Positions 1-11,095 of a stretch of 64,000 nucleotides of DNA are shown here, piece after piece; position 1 is the stretch's first letter, and the number at the start of each line of letters is the position of its first letter. The notes under the pieces are model-generated. The model had not been told where the DNA came from, made no database searches, and worked only from the letters and a program-made list of their open reading frames with translations. A program made the translations under genes and the position numbers. Origin of the DNA: Ricordea florida (lineage: Eukaryota; Cnidaria; Anthozoa; Corallimorpharia; Ricordeidae); NCBI GenBank assembly GCA_949710005.1, contig OX453277.1, positions 12,224,178 to 12,288,177 of the forward strand, written 5' to 3'.

Positions 1-1140
1 ACATGCAGCCGTAAATGAAATGACAATTCAACATGATTTGTTGGTATAAAAACGTTCATATTCAATACTCTTTCAAAAGAATGCATTTGCAGACACAATA
101 TCTCAATATTAACACTTGATATGGAATAGCAAAATGCCTGTCATTTTTGGTATTTCCGATATTTTCCAAATTATCACCTTTTTTATTCACAAACATAGCC
201 GTCTAATTTTAAAACTAATGAGTTCAACATGGGAATAAACTTTGAAATCCACGGTTTTACAGAAAGAACAATTCCTTTTCCCGAGTATTTATATAAAGAG
301 ATGGTTGTAAAAAGTAAGCTTAAATCATATCAACTAACAAGTAAATTAGCTTAAAAATGAAGCTTTTCTTAAATTATCCGTGGAAAAAAAAAATATATAT
401 ATATTCTAGGCATATGGAATAGTACTTGGGACAATTGACAAAGAATGAGACAGATTTACAAGAAAAAAGAGATATCGTTTTCGCCCAGTTACATTTCAGT
501 TCCGTAGAACTTTACCTGACTCGTGTCGGATCCAATAAATTAGTGGCATAAAAAACTTATGGTGTATGTAACGAGGAGCAACGTTTGGGTGAAAATACCT
601 CGCAATTTACTAACTGGAACTAACAGAAGAATGTTCGAACACAAGTACTGTTCGAATCGTCAAAACAATCTTGAGAGCTTTTAATCTAACGCAGTTGAAT
701 GCAGATTACATTAATCTCCTAATAAAAGATCCCATCGCTCTATCCTTTGTGAAGTAAACACCGACTACGGGATATTTTCTAACAGAGCTCAAATTCATCA
801 CAGGCTATGATTGCAGTCAATGAATACATACATGTACATCAGTCTAAAAAATAAATCATCGTTAAATGACCGGCTATCGAGTGCAGACAGCAATGCAAAT
901 AACAGAGTACATTCCCCATTACGCATAACTGAAAGAAATATGCAAAATCCTTTCGTAATAGAATTACTATTTTCTGCGGGAAACTCGGGGAATAATCAGT
1001 GACAGGTATTTGAATACAAAGTAAACACTGGAGAGCACCACACGCAAGCGAAGCGATCGGTTTGTGCAAAGAGTAAACAAACTGTTACATACTACAACTG
1101 TTCGATTTAACACCAGCAGCTATTTTCTGAACATAATTAC
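1..1140. other. AT-rich stretch, no gene recognised
   Basis: I see no convincing coding region here. If the minus-strand exon at 1141-1328 is real, this stretch is the start of its first intron, running toward the left edge. The short open frames have no recognisable motif. Confidence 0.4.
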
Positions 1141-1328
1141 CTTTTGCTGAGGTACTGTAAACACCATTCAATACATTCACCCTCGAGTTCGTCCAAACAA
1201 ACCAATAGGGGAGTCACTCGCAGTGGAAGTGGGTCACCTACTTGGAAACGATCCTCTTGAACGGCGACGAACTGCCGCAGAAAGTCGAGCGCTTCCCGAT
1301 TTTCTTCGTCTGTTAACTGGACACTCAT
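1141..1328 (-). CDS. probable first coding exon of a gene leaving the window to the left
   Basis: The minus strand encodes about 62 residues starting MSVQLTDEEN and ending in CLQYLSK, followed at once by a good donor (CAAAAG then GTAATT), leaving two bases of the next codon (phase 2). The composition is acidic and leucine-rich, as expected of a folded helical segment rather than random AT-rich DNA. I do not recognise the family. An in-frame upstream Met (10 residues earlier, at 1358) could also be the start; I prefer the later one because the intervening residues look unlike the rest. No downstream exon is identified in the window, so the gene is partial. Confidence 0.4.
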
Positions 1329-1409
1329 TATTGACGAGGTTTGAATTTCATGCCGCACTTACCATTAAACACATAACACAACTCATCCCTCAAGACGGCA
1401 ACCTAAATA

Positions 1410-1721
1410 ATGAAACGATCTAACACTAAAACAGTTGTGAGCTCTCGCAAACCACCAAGGCATTATGGGCCACGAATTATTATAACAGATAAGCCAGAAC
1501 GGTCACGGTCACGGTCACGTCACAGAACTCGAGTCAAGGAAAGAAACGATAATACAACAAAACACTTGCAATGTGCACTTAAGTACTGCACATTCCATGT
1601 CCGGTTATTAATCAATTTTACTTCTTTCAATTTTAAATATGTTTCTGTCCGGTTTCCTCCTGGTCCTTCGCGGTGGAAACATACACTCGCAAGAAGCTTC
1701 CGGTTTAATATGAATTATTAA
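1410..1721 (+). CDS. possible RS-rich exon starting divergently
   Basis: An open frame starts MKRSNTKTVV and carries a short Arg-Ser run (SRSRSRH) from tandem TCACGG repeats at about 1500-1525. Its ATG lies about 80 bases from the probable start of the minus-strand exon, which would fit a shared divergent promoter. I see no clear donor; GTGAGC at about 1437 is the best candidate and would make a very short exon. The last third reads like untranslated sequence. It may be chance. Confidence 0.15.
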   Translation: MKRSNTKTVVSSRKPPRHYGPRIIITDKPERSRSRSRHRTRVKERNDNTTKHLQCALKYCTFHVRLLINFTSFNFKYVSVRFPPGPSRWKHTLARSFRFNMNY

Positions 1722-1864
1722 AAAAATACATGAGGTGTTTTCTTTTCGTCGAAATGATAAAGATAAATAACACTGATGAATCCTTCTGACTAGCCATATT
1801 GAGCGAGCACCAAATGACGGTTTGCTTTTACAAATTTTAGCAGTTAAGAAACAATGCAATGATA

Positions 1865-2157
1865 AGGGACGGACCATTAGAAAAGTGATGGGGGGGAGGG
1901 TGGGGAATTTTCAGCTTGCACGATTTTTTTTTTCGCTCACTGCTTGTGCAGGAATTTTTTTTCAGGTGAACCCTTCTGCACGAATTTATTTTACTACGTG
2001 TGAAAAAGTCACAATTGGACCTTCCTTCTGCATAACTTTTTTTTTACCTTCTTCTTTGCATTAACTTTTTTTCTTGGCATTTTCCTTTGCGTTAATTTTT
2101 TTTTGTTTTTTTTTTCCCCACCCCCCCCCCCTATCACTTTTCTAATTGTCCGTCCCT
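1865..2157. mobile_element. MITE-like element with long inverted ends
   Basis: The two ends are near-perfect inverted copies of about 40 bases. The left begins AGGGACGGACCATTAGAAAA and runs into a G-rich tract; the right ends TTCTAATTGTCCGTCCCT after a C-rich tract. The interior is a chain of degenerate T-rich 30-40 base units. No coding capacity is seen, so this is a non-autonomous DNA transposon. The superfamily is unknown. Confidence 0.65.
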
Positions 2158-2415
2158 AAGCCAATAATATATAATATCACGTTGTGGTTCTTAAAGTGCA
2201 CATTTTAACGAATTATATACTGGGAAAGTTTTATCACAGTTTTTCAATACTATGAATAGTTCTTGTATCCTTGCGCTTCTTGTTCACATTTCTATTTGAG
2301 TGAATACAATGACAGGTTTCAATATTCCTTAAAATATTTTTTGTTAGTATATACTATGAACAGTGGATAGTGTTGAAGGTGCGCTCTGATTGGCTAGTCA
2401 AACTCCGAACATCTT

Positions 2416-2664
2416 GTGCCATTTGCCTCCGAGCAACTTGCGAATTTTTCGCTCTGCCGCTTGAATATGGCGTCCCGGTTTGCAGCCGTGACAAGCGAAG
2501 AAATAATCCAAATTAACAACGAAGCAGTCCCTGAAAACTCCAAGAAAGCGACTAAATTTGGCTTGGCCGTTTCAGAGGTAATGGCTTATGTCTTTGTCCC
2601 GGAGTTTAGCGATCAAAAGCTACGAGAAAGGTTTTGTTTACAAATGCAAATTAATCCTGCATAA
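2416..2664 (+). pseudogene. fragment resembling a Crypton-type (KIAA1958/QRICH1-like) protein N-terminus
   Basis: The frame contains MASRFAAVTSEEI, then a segment ending NSKKATKFGLAV, roughly codons 18-54. From memory this resembles the N-terminal segment of Crypton-derived tyrosine-recombinase proteins, which are abundant in cnidarian genomes. After about 35 matching residues the frame loses resemblance and stops. No recombinase catalytic domain follows, so this is a broken fragment. The flanks at about 2346 and 2942 both carry the palindromic string TAGTATATACTA or close to it, possibly marking the ends of a small derivative. Confidence 0.4.
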
Positions 2665-3055
2665 CCAAATTTGATGTCACTTTTTGTTCACTTGTGAACC
2701 AAAGTTGAATTATATTTTTTACCGAAACGGTTTCAAATACAGAAAGGGTTTGCAACTCCATCTGATGAAATGTCGCCACTACTAAAAAAATTTCTTCTGT
2801 CAGCGAGAAAACGAGACGTACGGCAGTAATTACAACAAAAAATCCCTAACGGCAATCCGCGCTGCGTTGGATTGTCATTTGAGAAGTCCTCCATTTTCCA
2901 AGCCATTTTCTTTTTTTCGTGTACACGTATCTCACTGTTTTAGTATATACTAAAACAACGTTTCACCTCAGTGGCGGTGTCTAGTGGTGGATAGTTGTTA
3001 ATTATCAATATTATTAAGTATTATTATTAATATTGTCATCATTATCATGATTATC

Positions 3056-3089
<34 letters not shown>

Positions 3090-3940
3090 TTATAAAAATT
3101 GCAATTTCCTTGATTGTAACTGGTTTAAAAAACTCGTATTTTCCACTCATTCACTTGCCAATTTGTTATCGCACAGTTTGTTATCGGACAGTTCAATAAG
3201 CCATTCACATTTGAAGTTGTAGTTTAAATCAAACAACCACACTCAAAGTTGTAGTTTAAGTCAACCAATTACAACTTTGGTTTCAATCACCATAAAAACA
3301 GTGTACATACTCCTAAATCGGGGCTTTCTTCAAAAAAGAGAATTTTTTTTCTTGAACCATGACAATATTTTCTTTCATAACTTGCATTTGGCTCTTCTTC
3401 TTTTCTCGGAAGTTGCTTGATTAATTGGCAAAAAGACATGATAAACAAATCGTCCGAATTTTGTTATCACTCGTAAGATTACAGACCGAATTGGACTCCA
3501 CTCAGTCCTATTACCATTACGTTAATTATCATTATTGTGGTATTGCATCATTATAGCCAAAATGCGTTCCAAGTAACTTGCCATTCACGATGTCTTCTTC
3601 TAATTTATCTTTTGTGATTTTGTTGTAATGATTATTATTTTAATTTGCTTACTACTCTCGCTGGTAACAAGGTGACACACCTGTTCTAAATCGTCAAAAT
3701 GCCCTGTACATGTTTTTCATCAGCATATATAGTGACAGGTTCCACAAGCTCAGAGAGTGGTGTTCCGGGGGGTTACGTAACAGGTCTACAAATAGAAGGA
3801 GCTGCACAGGAACTTTGGTAACGGCTGCAAGAACTTCCCAATAAAAAGGGTCCCATTCATGACTGCGTTCTTATAATGCACGGCTGGCCTCATGTCATCA
3901 CCGGGTTGTTTTGTCACAGACACTAATCTAACTCGTTTAA
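2665..3940. other. non-coding stretch with an ATT-rich microsatellite
   Basis: No gene is seen. Positions about 3000-3092 are an interrupted (ATT)n/(TTA)n microsatellite. About 3210-3290 contains a loosely repeated segment about AAGTTGTAGTTTAA. The remainder is ordinary AT-rich sequence. Confidence 0.5.
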
Positions 3941-4223
3941 GCATCGGCGTACGGGAAAAATTTTGTTGGGGGGGCTGAACATAATTTGCCCGAATGAAAC
4001 TTGTTGGTCACAGATGCACAAGATGATTCTTTCGTGACGTCAAGTTTTCTTCGCCATGCCGTGAGAGCACGGGCGTTCAAAATAAATCAAGATATTAAAT
4101 AATAAAATATTTTTTACTGTGTCTTTGCCCGAACGGTACATCAGTTTTGCCCGAATAATACTATTTTTTTCCGACAGGGGGGGGCTGCAGCCCCCCCAGC
4201 CCCCCCGCCCCATACGCTGATGC
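3941..4223. mobile_element. MITE-like element with 16-bp inverted ends and a G/C-run interior
   Basis: The left end reads GCATCGGCGTACGGG and the right end is its inverse with three changes. Both sides are flanked by GTTTAA, a plausible 6-bp target duplication. Near the right end a GGGGGGGCTGCAGCCCCCCC palindrome and further C-runs could fold stably. There is no coding capacity. Confidence 0.6.
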
Positions 4224-5446
4224 GTTTAAGGCATGTTTGAAATTAGTGGAGTTATACAGTGGTATCGTATCAAGCAATCAAAGCAAGCAGAAATTAGCAC
4301 AAATATAGCGCTAAAACTAGCTATTCCTGTTGTAAGAGAAAGAACTTGGCGCATGAATACAGGGGTAAGGAATTGGTGACAGAATTTGGTGCCTTGTTAG
4401 TTAAATGGCAGCTAAACGTTACGATTTTTATATGAAGCGCTAGCACACAACACGAAACAATTTTGAAAAGAGAATTCATCATCTTTGTAAGGAAAAATGT
4501 CACCCGTATGCCGACTGAATCAGTAGTTTACAGTTAAAGATATATTTTTAATCTTATGGTGGTAGTAACTCGGAAGAGATTTCCTAGATTCAGCTAGTTC
4601 CGTTGGTTGGCAACATTCTCTATAATCCTCCCCGTGATTATATTTAGCAACTTAAATTTCCTCAAATTAGATGCACCTAATTAGGACTGAAACGCTTGTT
4701 CAAGTCTCCAGTGGATTTGTGACAGAAGATGGATGGATTTTTACCCAGTGACCTACTGGTAAAGCACTTTTAGTAATCTTGGCATTCTGAATTATCTGAT
4801 TAACTCACTATACTGATGTTGGGATATTCCTCACCTTTCACCTCCCACGAAGTGAATAGTTCTGAGGGTTCGTAGCAAACCTTATGCAAGTGCGTTTTGC
4901 TCATATATAACGGGCTATTTTTAAAATAAAAATCCACCGCTACTTTGATGTGTCTGAGGTTGCTTCACTGGTATACAATAAAACAATTATTTTCCTGAAT
5001 CTCGGTGAAAAGTGGTTTTAGAAATATTCTGCCCCTATTCAGCTCGATTTCAGAGAATACGTGGCAGCTAATCATCCAAAATTCATTTATCTATACTGAG
5101 CTTGGTTACCACTTTTGTTTCATGACGTCATTCTTTGTTCAAGCAGTTCCGAATTTTAGGCTTAAGGAAAAAAATTTGAAGTAGAAATGGGATTACAGCT
5201 CTAACGAAACGTATTGATAATAACGTAGATCAATTTCGCAAGGTTGTATAACAGACAATTTTTAAACTTTTACCTTTTTTTTGGACATACTAGATAAATT
5301 AATATATGGAGGAGCGGGAAACAGAATTCTACATTCACGTATTTATAGCTAAAAAAGGTTAATAATATACTCAGTTTTCTAGGTCATTATTTTATTTACT
5401 TACACGTGTTTTTCTACTTTTGCAATGTTGTCAAGTTACTGAGTCA
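4224..5446. other. no gene or clear repeat recognised
   Basis: AT-rich sequence with only short open frames, none with a recognisable motif. I see nothing to annotate. Confidence 0.4.
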
Positions 5447-5476
5447 GATTCGAATCCCGTTCAAGCCTGAATCTTT
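5447..5476 (+). repeat. SINE tail remnant with a tRNA B-box-like motif
   Basis: The string GATTCGAATCCCGTTCAAGC followed by CTGAAT resembles a tRNA B box and the start of a SINE body. The related inverted copy at about 12900 has the same GGATTCGAACC core next to GCCTGAA. Only the downstream part is recognisable here. Confidence 0.4.
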
Positions 5477-5518
5477 TACAGCCCTTGGCTTCGTAACTTC
5501 TTAATGGTCATACACTTG

Positions 5519-5650
5519 GTTGTGGTTCAATTTTAGGCTTTGGCTTAAATTTTATTTTCCCTTGTTTGTGATATGGTAATGTCTGATAGTGAGTTTGAAA
5601 CAAAGGAAAATAAAATTAAAACTAAACCAAGGATAAAATTGAACCACAAC
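5519..5650. mobile_element. fold-back MITE-like element
   Basis: Two arms of about 43-46 bases, 5519-5562 and 5607-5650, are imperfect inverted copies beginning GTTGTGGTTCAATTTTA. A spacer of about 45 bases separates them. It can form a long hairpin and has no coding capacity. Confidence 0.6.
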
Positions 5651-7119
5651 AAGAATATATATCTTAGCGACGATCTTTCACCTGTTAAACCTTTCCTCCG
5701 CAGTCTATATATGAAAGTCCATTTATAAATATCAGTGAGTGTCTTTACAACTGTACTCTTTCGGATCTTTCGTACCATCTTTGGGAGGTTTTATTTAGCC
5801 ATTAGTTTGATAATGACCTACTTAAACACGTTAATTGACTAAGCCACCCATTAACTTCTGCAAACGTTTAGCTGAGTTAATCGCCCGACGCTTGATATTT
5901 CTTGCATCTGATTGGTCAGAAAGTCAGCCTGCTGGTGTTGGCAGTTCGTAGTTCTGCACATTTTGTGACTTAAAATTTGTCACAAACTTCATTTCATTTC
6001 TGCCACGTTCCTAGGAAAGTGAAAGTAGTGGAAGTTCTAAGGTGAGTCGAGGTGAAAGACACGAAATTTTTAACAAAAACCTGAGAGTATATTTGCTTTA
6101 TTACATACACCGTAAAGCTGCTTAATGATTGAGCTAGCAAACTTTTAAAAGATATCTCAAGAAGTGCATGACGCGGCAGTTAAAATAATAGATCGCTCGA
6201 GTTTGTTATGCAAGAGATCGAGTTAATGTAATTATACTGAGAAAATACATCTACAGCCGATTTTCAAGTTACAAGTATAAAGAGACCTATAGGATTCCGG
6301 CGCTTCTCAGCGGAAGTCTCGATAACTCTGCCAGCTGGAAGTTCCATTTGAAGTAGAAGGCTATCGAATGCAGTTTGTGGAGTTCTTGGCGAACAAGCCA
6401 TTCCAAAGTACAAACAAATTTACAATCTTATAGCGTACATCTTATAGCGTACATCTTATAGCGTACACTTGAAAACCAACAAAATACTGATTCCCTTGTC
6501 TGTCAGTACGATCATAAAACGGCTCTCCGGACAAGAAACGTTATTCAATTAAACTAAGCTGTTGAGCAACAGGCCCCCAGTAATGAATAACTCTGCTGGA
6601 TCAATTGAAAAGGTAAAAAAGCACTATGGTCGCTAAATTCAACTGACTTTCGACAATAATCAAGTATATCGACGGCAAAGGGCTATTTTTAGACGAGTAC
6701 ATACACACAAAAAAATAAAACGGTTAAATTGCTGGAAATTAATAATTTCTTTTTGCATATAGGTTGATCATACGATCAAATTCTAATTATAGATCGTGTT
6801 TAGCTCAGGAAACAAGCTGCACTAAACCACTTTGCCGGCTTTTCATGGATTAGGCAATCAACGGAACCCTGATTTAAGCGAATTATCGAAAATGAAACTG
6901 ATGTAGATTAACAGAACTCATTTACAGAGTCTCTCAGCTCCGTTCAGACGACGATAGATCTCTTTGTTTTGTAAGGTTTGGCCACAATTTGTTTGCTTAT
7001 ATGTGCCATGCTGAGACAAAGAGTGCGTTATACGGTAATTCTCCTCTTCATATTTTCATACAGTATTTTCAGATAAATGCTTAGAAAGAAGGAGCCTCGT
7101 GTTAGTCAGAGGGCAGCCT
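5651..7119. other. non-coding stretch with one small tandem repeat
   Basis: No gene is recognised. At 6427-6468 the 14-base unit CTTATAGCGTACAT is present three times in tandem, the third copy with one change. The rest is AT-rich unique-looking sequence. Confidence 0.45.
6427..6468. repeat. three tandem copies of a 14-bp unit
   Basis: CTTATAGCGTACAT occurs three times head to tail; the last copy ends in C instead of T. Confidence 0.9.
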
Positions 7120-7510
7120 GGGCACCCAACGAGAATATAGTTCAAAACCACTTCAACATAGCATTGTTAAAGTGTTTTAGTATTTAAAAGGTAGATATAA
7201 GCATATTTTTATCCCCTAACATTTTTTAATATGTTCGGATTTCCTAGCTGAAAGTCTTGTGATCCGAAAATTATAGCGATCAAAACTTACCTTTTCGAAA
7301 ATTTCAGCCAGAAAAAAGGCTCCCGAAAATTCTAGGTGACCTTTTTGCGTTAAAAATCCGTTAAAAATGGGCAATAATACCATTTTTTAAATGTTCGAAA
7401 ATCCTAGGAGAGGCAAACAAGTAAGAATTTTTTTTAATAAATGTTCCGAAAATTCTAGATCTCAATCGTCTTCCGAACAGATATTTTCCGAAAATTGACG
7501 TTGGGTGCCC
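7120..7510. mobile_element. MITE-like element ending GGGCACCCAACG / CGTTGGGTGCCC
   Basis: Perfect 12-bp inverted ends enclose about 390 bases. The interior has at least five degenerate copies of a unit like TCCGAAAATTCTAG, so part of the element is an internal minisatellite. No protein is encoded. Confidence 0.65.
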
Positions 7511-8454
7511 GTGAGAGGGTAGAGTGCTTTGAAGCTAGAAAACAACACGAACAAACAAAATCTAAATGAAGTCATTTTTCGTGCTTTAAAAGAGTTGCAT
7601 TGATAAGCGCTTTAGCAGAAAACATGTTTTTCCATTTTATGTTTGTTTTAGCAATGACCGTTGTAATGTTGGGTTCAACTCCACAAATTACTTCATCCAC
7701 AGAACAAACATTATAAATTGCCTAGCAGAAATGCTATGCAGGTGCTAGTTTTGTATTGAATCACTTAGCGAGTTAAAAAATACATCCCTCTTGATCTCGC
7801 ATTTAAAATTAATGCATAAACTTAACAGTTGCTGGGAATCCCTGTGTGAGTGTTCGATTGTCCAGATTAAAATTGGCGAAAAGGCACGCTGCTCCCAAAG
7901 CACAGTGGGAAGCATGGAGATTTCTCAGTGGAAGTTCCTCTTAACTTGTTTTAATTGTGCTCCTGTTTAGATATTACCAAAGGGTGTCGAAAAACTACAG
8001 ATTTTACTTCCCAGTTTAAAAAAATAAAAGAGGATCCAGCCAATCACTTATCGTCGTAATGCAAAACCGAAGAAATCACGAATTTACTTTTCAGAGTTGA
8101 TAATATGCCTGCAAAAATTTCGACGCGCTGATCGGCTGACAGCACGTCGATTAATTCCAAACAGTGCTGAAAGTTGAAATCGAGAGAAGAACTTTGAAAT
8201 CGAATCTTTGCATGTATATTATCAACAAGTAATCAAATGATTTCGAGAGCAATTTTGTATAAATGAGCACTCGACAACAAATTGCACTCGCCCTACAGGC
8301 TTGTGCAATTTTTTCATTTTGAAAAACTCACTTGTTTTCATTTATTCCAAATTGCACTCCAAACCATTTTACTACCTACACTAATTTAACACGTTGAAAC
8401 CGCTCTTTATTTCGTAGGTACTGAGATTAACGCACGGAAACTGCAATGGATAAA
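7511..8454. other. no gene recognised
   Basis: AT-rich sequence without convincing coding, RNA or repeat structure. Confidence 0.4.
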
Positions 8455-8635
8455 ATCCGTCCGATTTTTCGTCACTGGTGAAAATTCATCGTCCGCGCTG
8501 CTGATTGGACGAACGATAAATTTCGTTTTTCACTAGTGAAAATCCATCATCCGTTCTCCTGATTGGTAGAAAATTCATCGTCCTCGCTGCTGATTGGTCG
8601 AAAAATATATTTTTCACTGGTGAGGTTTTATCGTT
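8455..8635. repeat. degenerate tandem repeat with repeated inverted CCAAT boxes
   Basis: Three successive units of about 40-57 bases share TCACTRGTGAAAATYCATC, then CTGATTGG. GATTGG, the inverse of CCAAT followed by C, occurs three times (about 8503, 8561, 8592). The palindrome CACTAGTG/CACTGGTG recurs between them. It could be a remnant transposon array or a cluster of NF-Y-type sites; nothing shows which. Confidence 0.5.
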
Positions 8636-11040
8636 CACGTTCCGCTTGAATGGCATCCGCGATAAAATAGCCTTAGTTCGAGAAAATGTTTGCGAAAAAG
8701 AAAAAAGACATTACCAAACTCTTTGAAGGATATTAGAGGACTTACTCGTTCCCTGGGCTCACTCCTTCGTCTTCAGATACCATTCAACTTTTCAATAAAA
8801 GTCATACGCGCCCACTTTCCGTGGAATAATCTCTTCATAATAAAACACCAATGCATTACAGGTCGACTAGCACAGACTGATTGGCTAGTATATCTTACCA
8901 GGCGTTTCATTGGTCTGATATAGTCACGTGGGAATGATACGGAACGAAAGTCAAAAGAAATTCAACGCGAGAAGAAAGCACGTCACATATATCAATGATC
9001 TTTCTTATCCTTTGCAGAAGGCAGATAAATTATCATAGCAATTCGTAAATAAGAAAATGATAGAGGCAGGGAAAAGCGGTATAAGTTACATGTAAGCGAG
9101 CATTTTCAGAGGTAAGTGGGAATGGTCGGAGCAATTTTTTCCCGTGGGTTTGGCTCAGCTTTTAAGGTTAGTCATGTTGAGATTAAATAGAGACGATCGG
9201 TGAATTTACTTCTAAACAAATTCATAAACGAGAGAGATCACTCGAATTTAAAATCATAGTGATTCTTGAGTCCTTCTTTTTCATTTTTTTTTTTTTTTGC
9301 ATCCCTGGCCGGAATCAGTATTCAATGAACCTGGCGGCATTTAATTGTTTCTGGTCTAGATATTAACACGATTAAAGAGAACAAAAAATGGTAATTATAG
9401 AATTGATAGAAAAGTTTTCATTGACACACTAGAAAGCCTAGGAAGAGAAGTTTCCTAGTCAAGAGGTAAGATGCCTTAATTAAGCAGGACTGTAACTATC
9501 TGAAAATTGGTTCAAGAACAGATGCAATCGAACAAAGCTAAATATTTCATTCAAGGAAAAGCCGTTAATTACTCTAATTGACTGAAACAGGTAAATCTCA
9601 AGAAAAGCCTTACTAAGAATAGCAGCCTGTACATAGGATAACGAACCAGACGCCATGTTGCAATGAACAAAATTTACAAGTGACATTGACCGATGTACGA
9701 TGTTTTTTATTCTGCCGGTGAACGATCATTCAAATCAGTCAGTTTCAGGAAGCATTAAGAAATGAATAATCAGAAAGCTTAACAACAATAACCCGGTATA
9801 TTGTTTTGTTTCTGATATTTAATTTTTCAAGAATTTTTATCAAACAAAATTAACTTAAAATTAACAAAACTTAAACGTATAGAGACGCATAGTTCCTATA
9901 GTGCTGACAAGGACGACACAGGAAAAATGAATTGAATAGACCTTGTTTTTTTTCCCCAGTTACTGAGCACAAACACTTTATTCAAGAAAACAATTTTGTC
10001 ACAAAACAAAAAGGTGTTTCATTAATAGTTGTAGGACCAGTCTTTTTTGTTTCGTTGATATCAGAGATCGACGAGCACGGAATGACTTGACAGGTAACTG
10101 AGGAAGAAACGTACACCTCAGACCAAAACCTATCAGTTTTTGGTGTCATATTTATCATATTATATTCCGGCGAACACTATTTTTTTTCCCTTTGTAACAT
10201 AATTGAGCGGGATTGAGGGCGAAAATATAATTACAAAACCGATATAATTACGAATAACTCTTCTCAGAACTGAAGTTCAAGGTTCCGATATGTTTAGACA
10301 ACTGACGGCAACGAGCGACTTACGTTTGTGTAAACTGAGCAAATCTCTTTTATTAACTTTTTTCTGCTATAAAAAAAAGTTTGCAAAACGAGATGTGAGA
10401 TTGTTACGATAAGCAAAAAACAAAATAACACTTAATGGCACCAAGCAAATGGATATTGCTAAATTTAGTCGTTTAAAGTGAAATGGGCTTTGATCAGATG
10501 ACAACTGAACTACCAGTTCAAATTGCAACTTGGCACTTTGAATACATTACAGTACTTACAGTGTAAATAAAGAGTTCTGAACTCGTCTAATTTCTGACCG
10601 ATTAAACAATTTGTTCCATATGAATAACGTGCGTCTATTGTTTGCTTTCTTCCGTTCCAGTTTAACAAACGAATTACACAAGAAGGACAGAAAATTTGCC
10701 TGCAATTGAAGCAAAACGTTTTACATAAATGACATTATTTCTCAATGACTGAATACATGGAGAAATAATGGACAGTTTGCCAGAGGGCCAACTCAGGGTT
10801 TTCCACTGGCTGATATCCAAATGTCAGGTTAGCGAAACGGTCGCTAAATAACGTAACAGGCAAATATATTGAACGCAGCGGCCAGGGAGCACGTCCAGGC
10901 ACAATTCAGCAAGTTTCTACATCAAGTCGGAAGAATCAAAAGAAATTGGCCGGGTTGAGCCCTGAAGAAGGAGCTTTCAAAAGAAAATGTAAAAAGAATT
11001 AACTAATCAGAAAAGCATAAAGAAGAAGGGATACTACATA
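8636..11040. other. non-coding stretch upstream of the seven-pass membrane protein gene
   Basis: No gene is recognised. The final few hundred bases would contain the promoter and 5' leader of the gene starting at 11096, but I see no decisive TATA box or initiator. A T-run at about 9282-9299 is the only simple repeat. Confidence 0.4.
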
Positions 11041-11095
11041 CGTACGAGGGCGTGCGAGAAAGAACGGTTCTTAGTGAATTTAGACTCAGTGAAAC

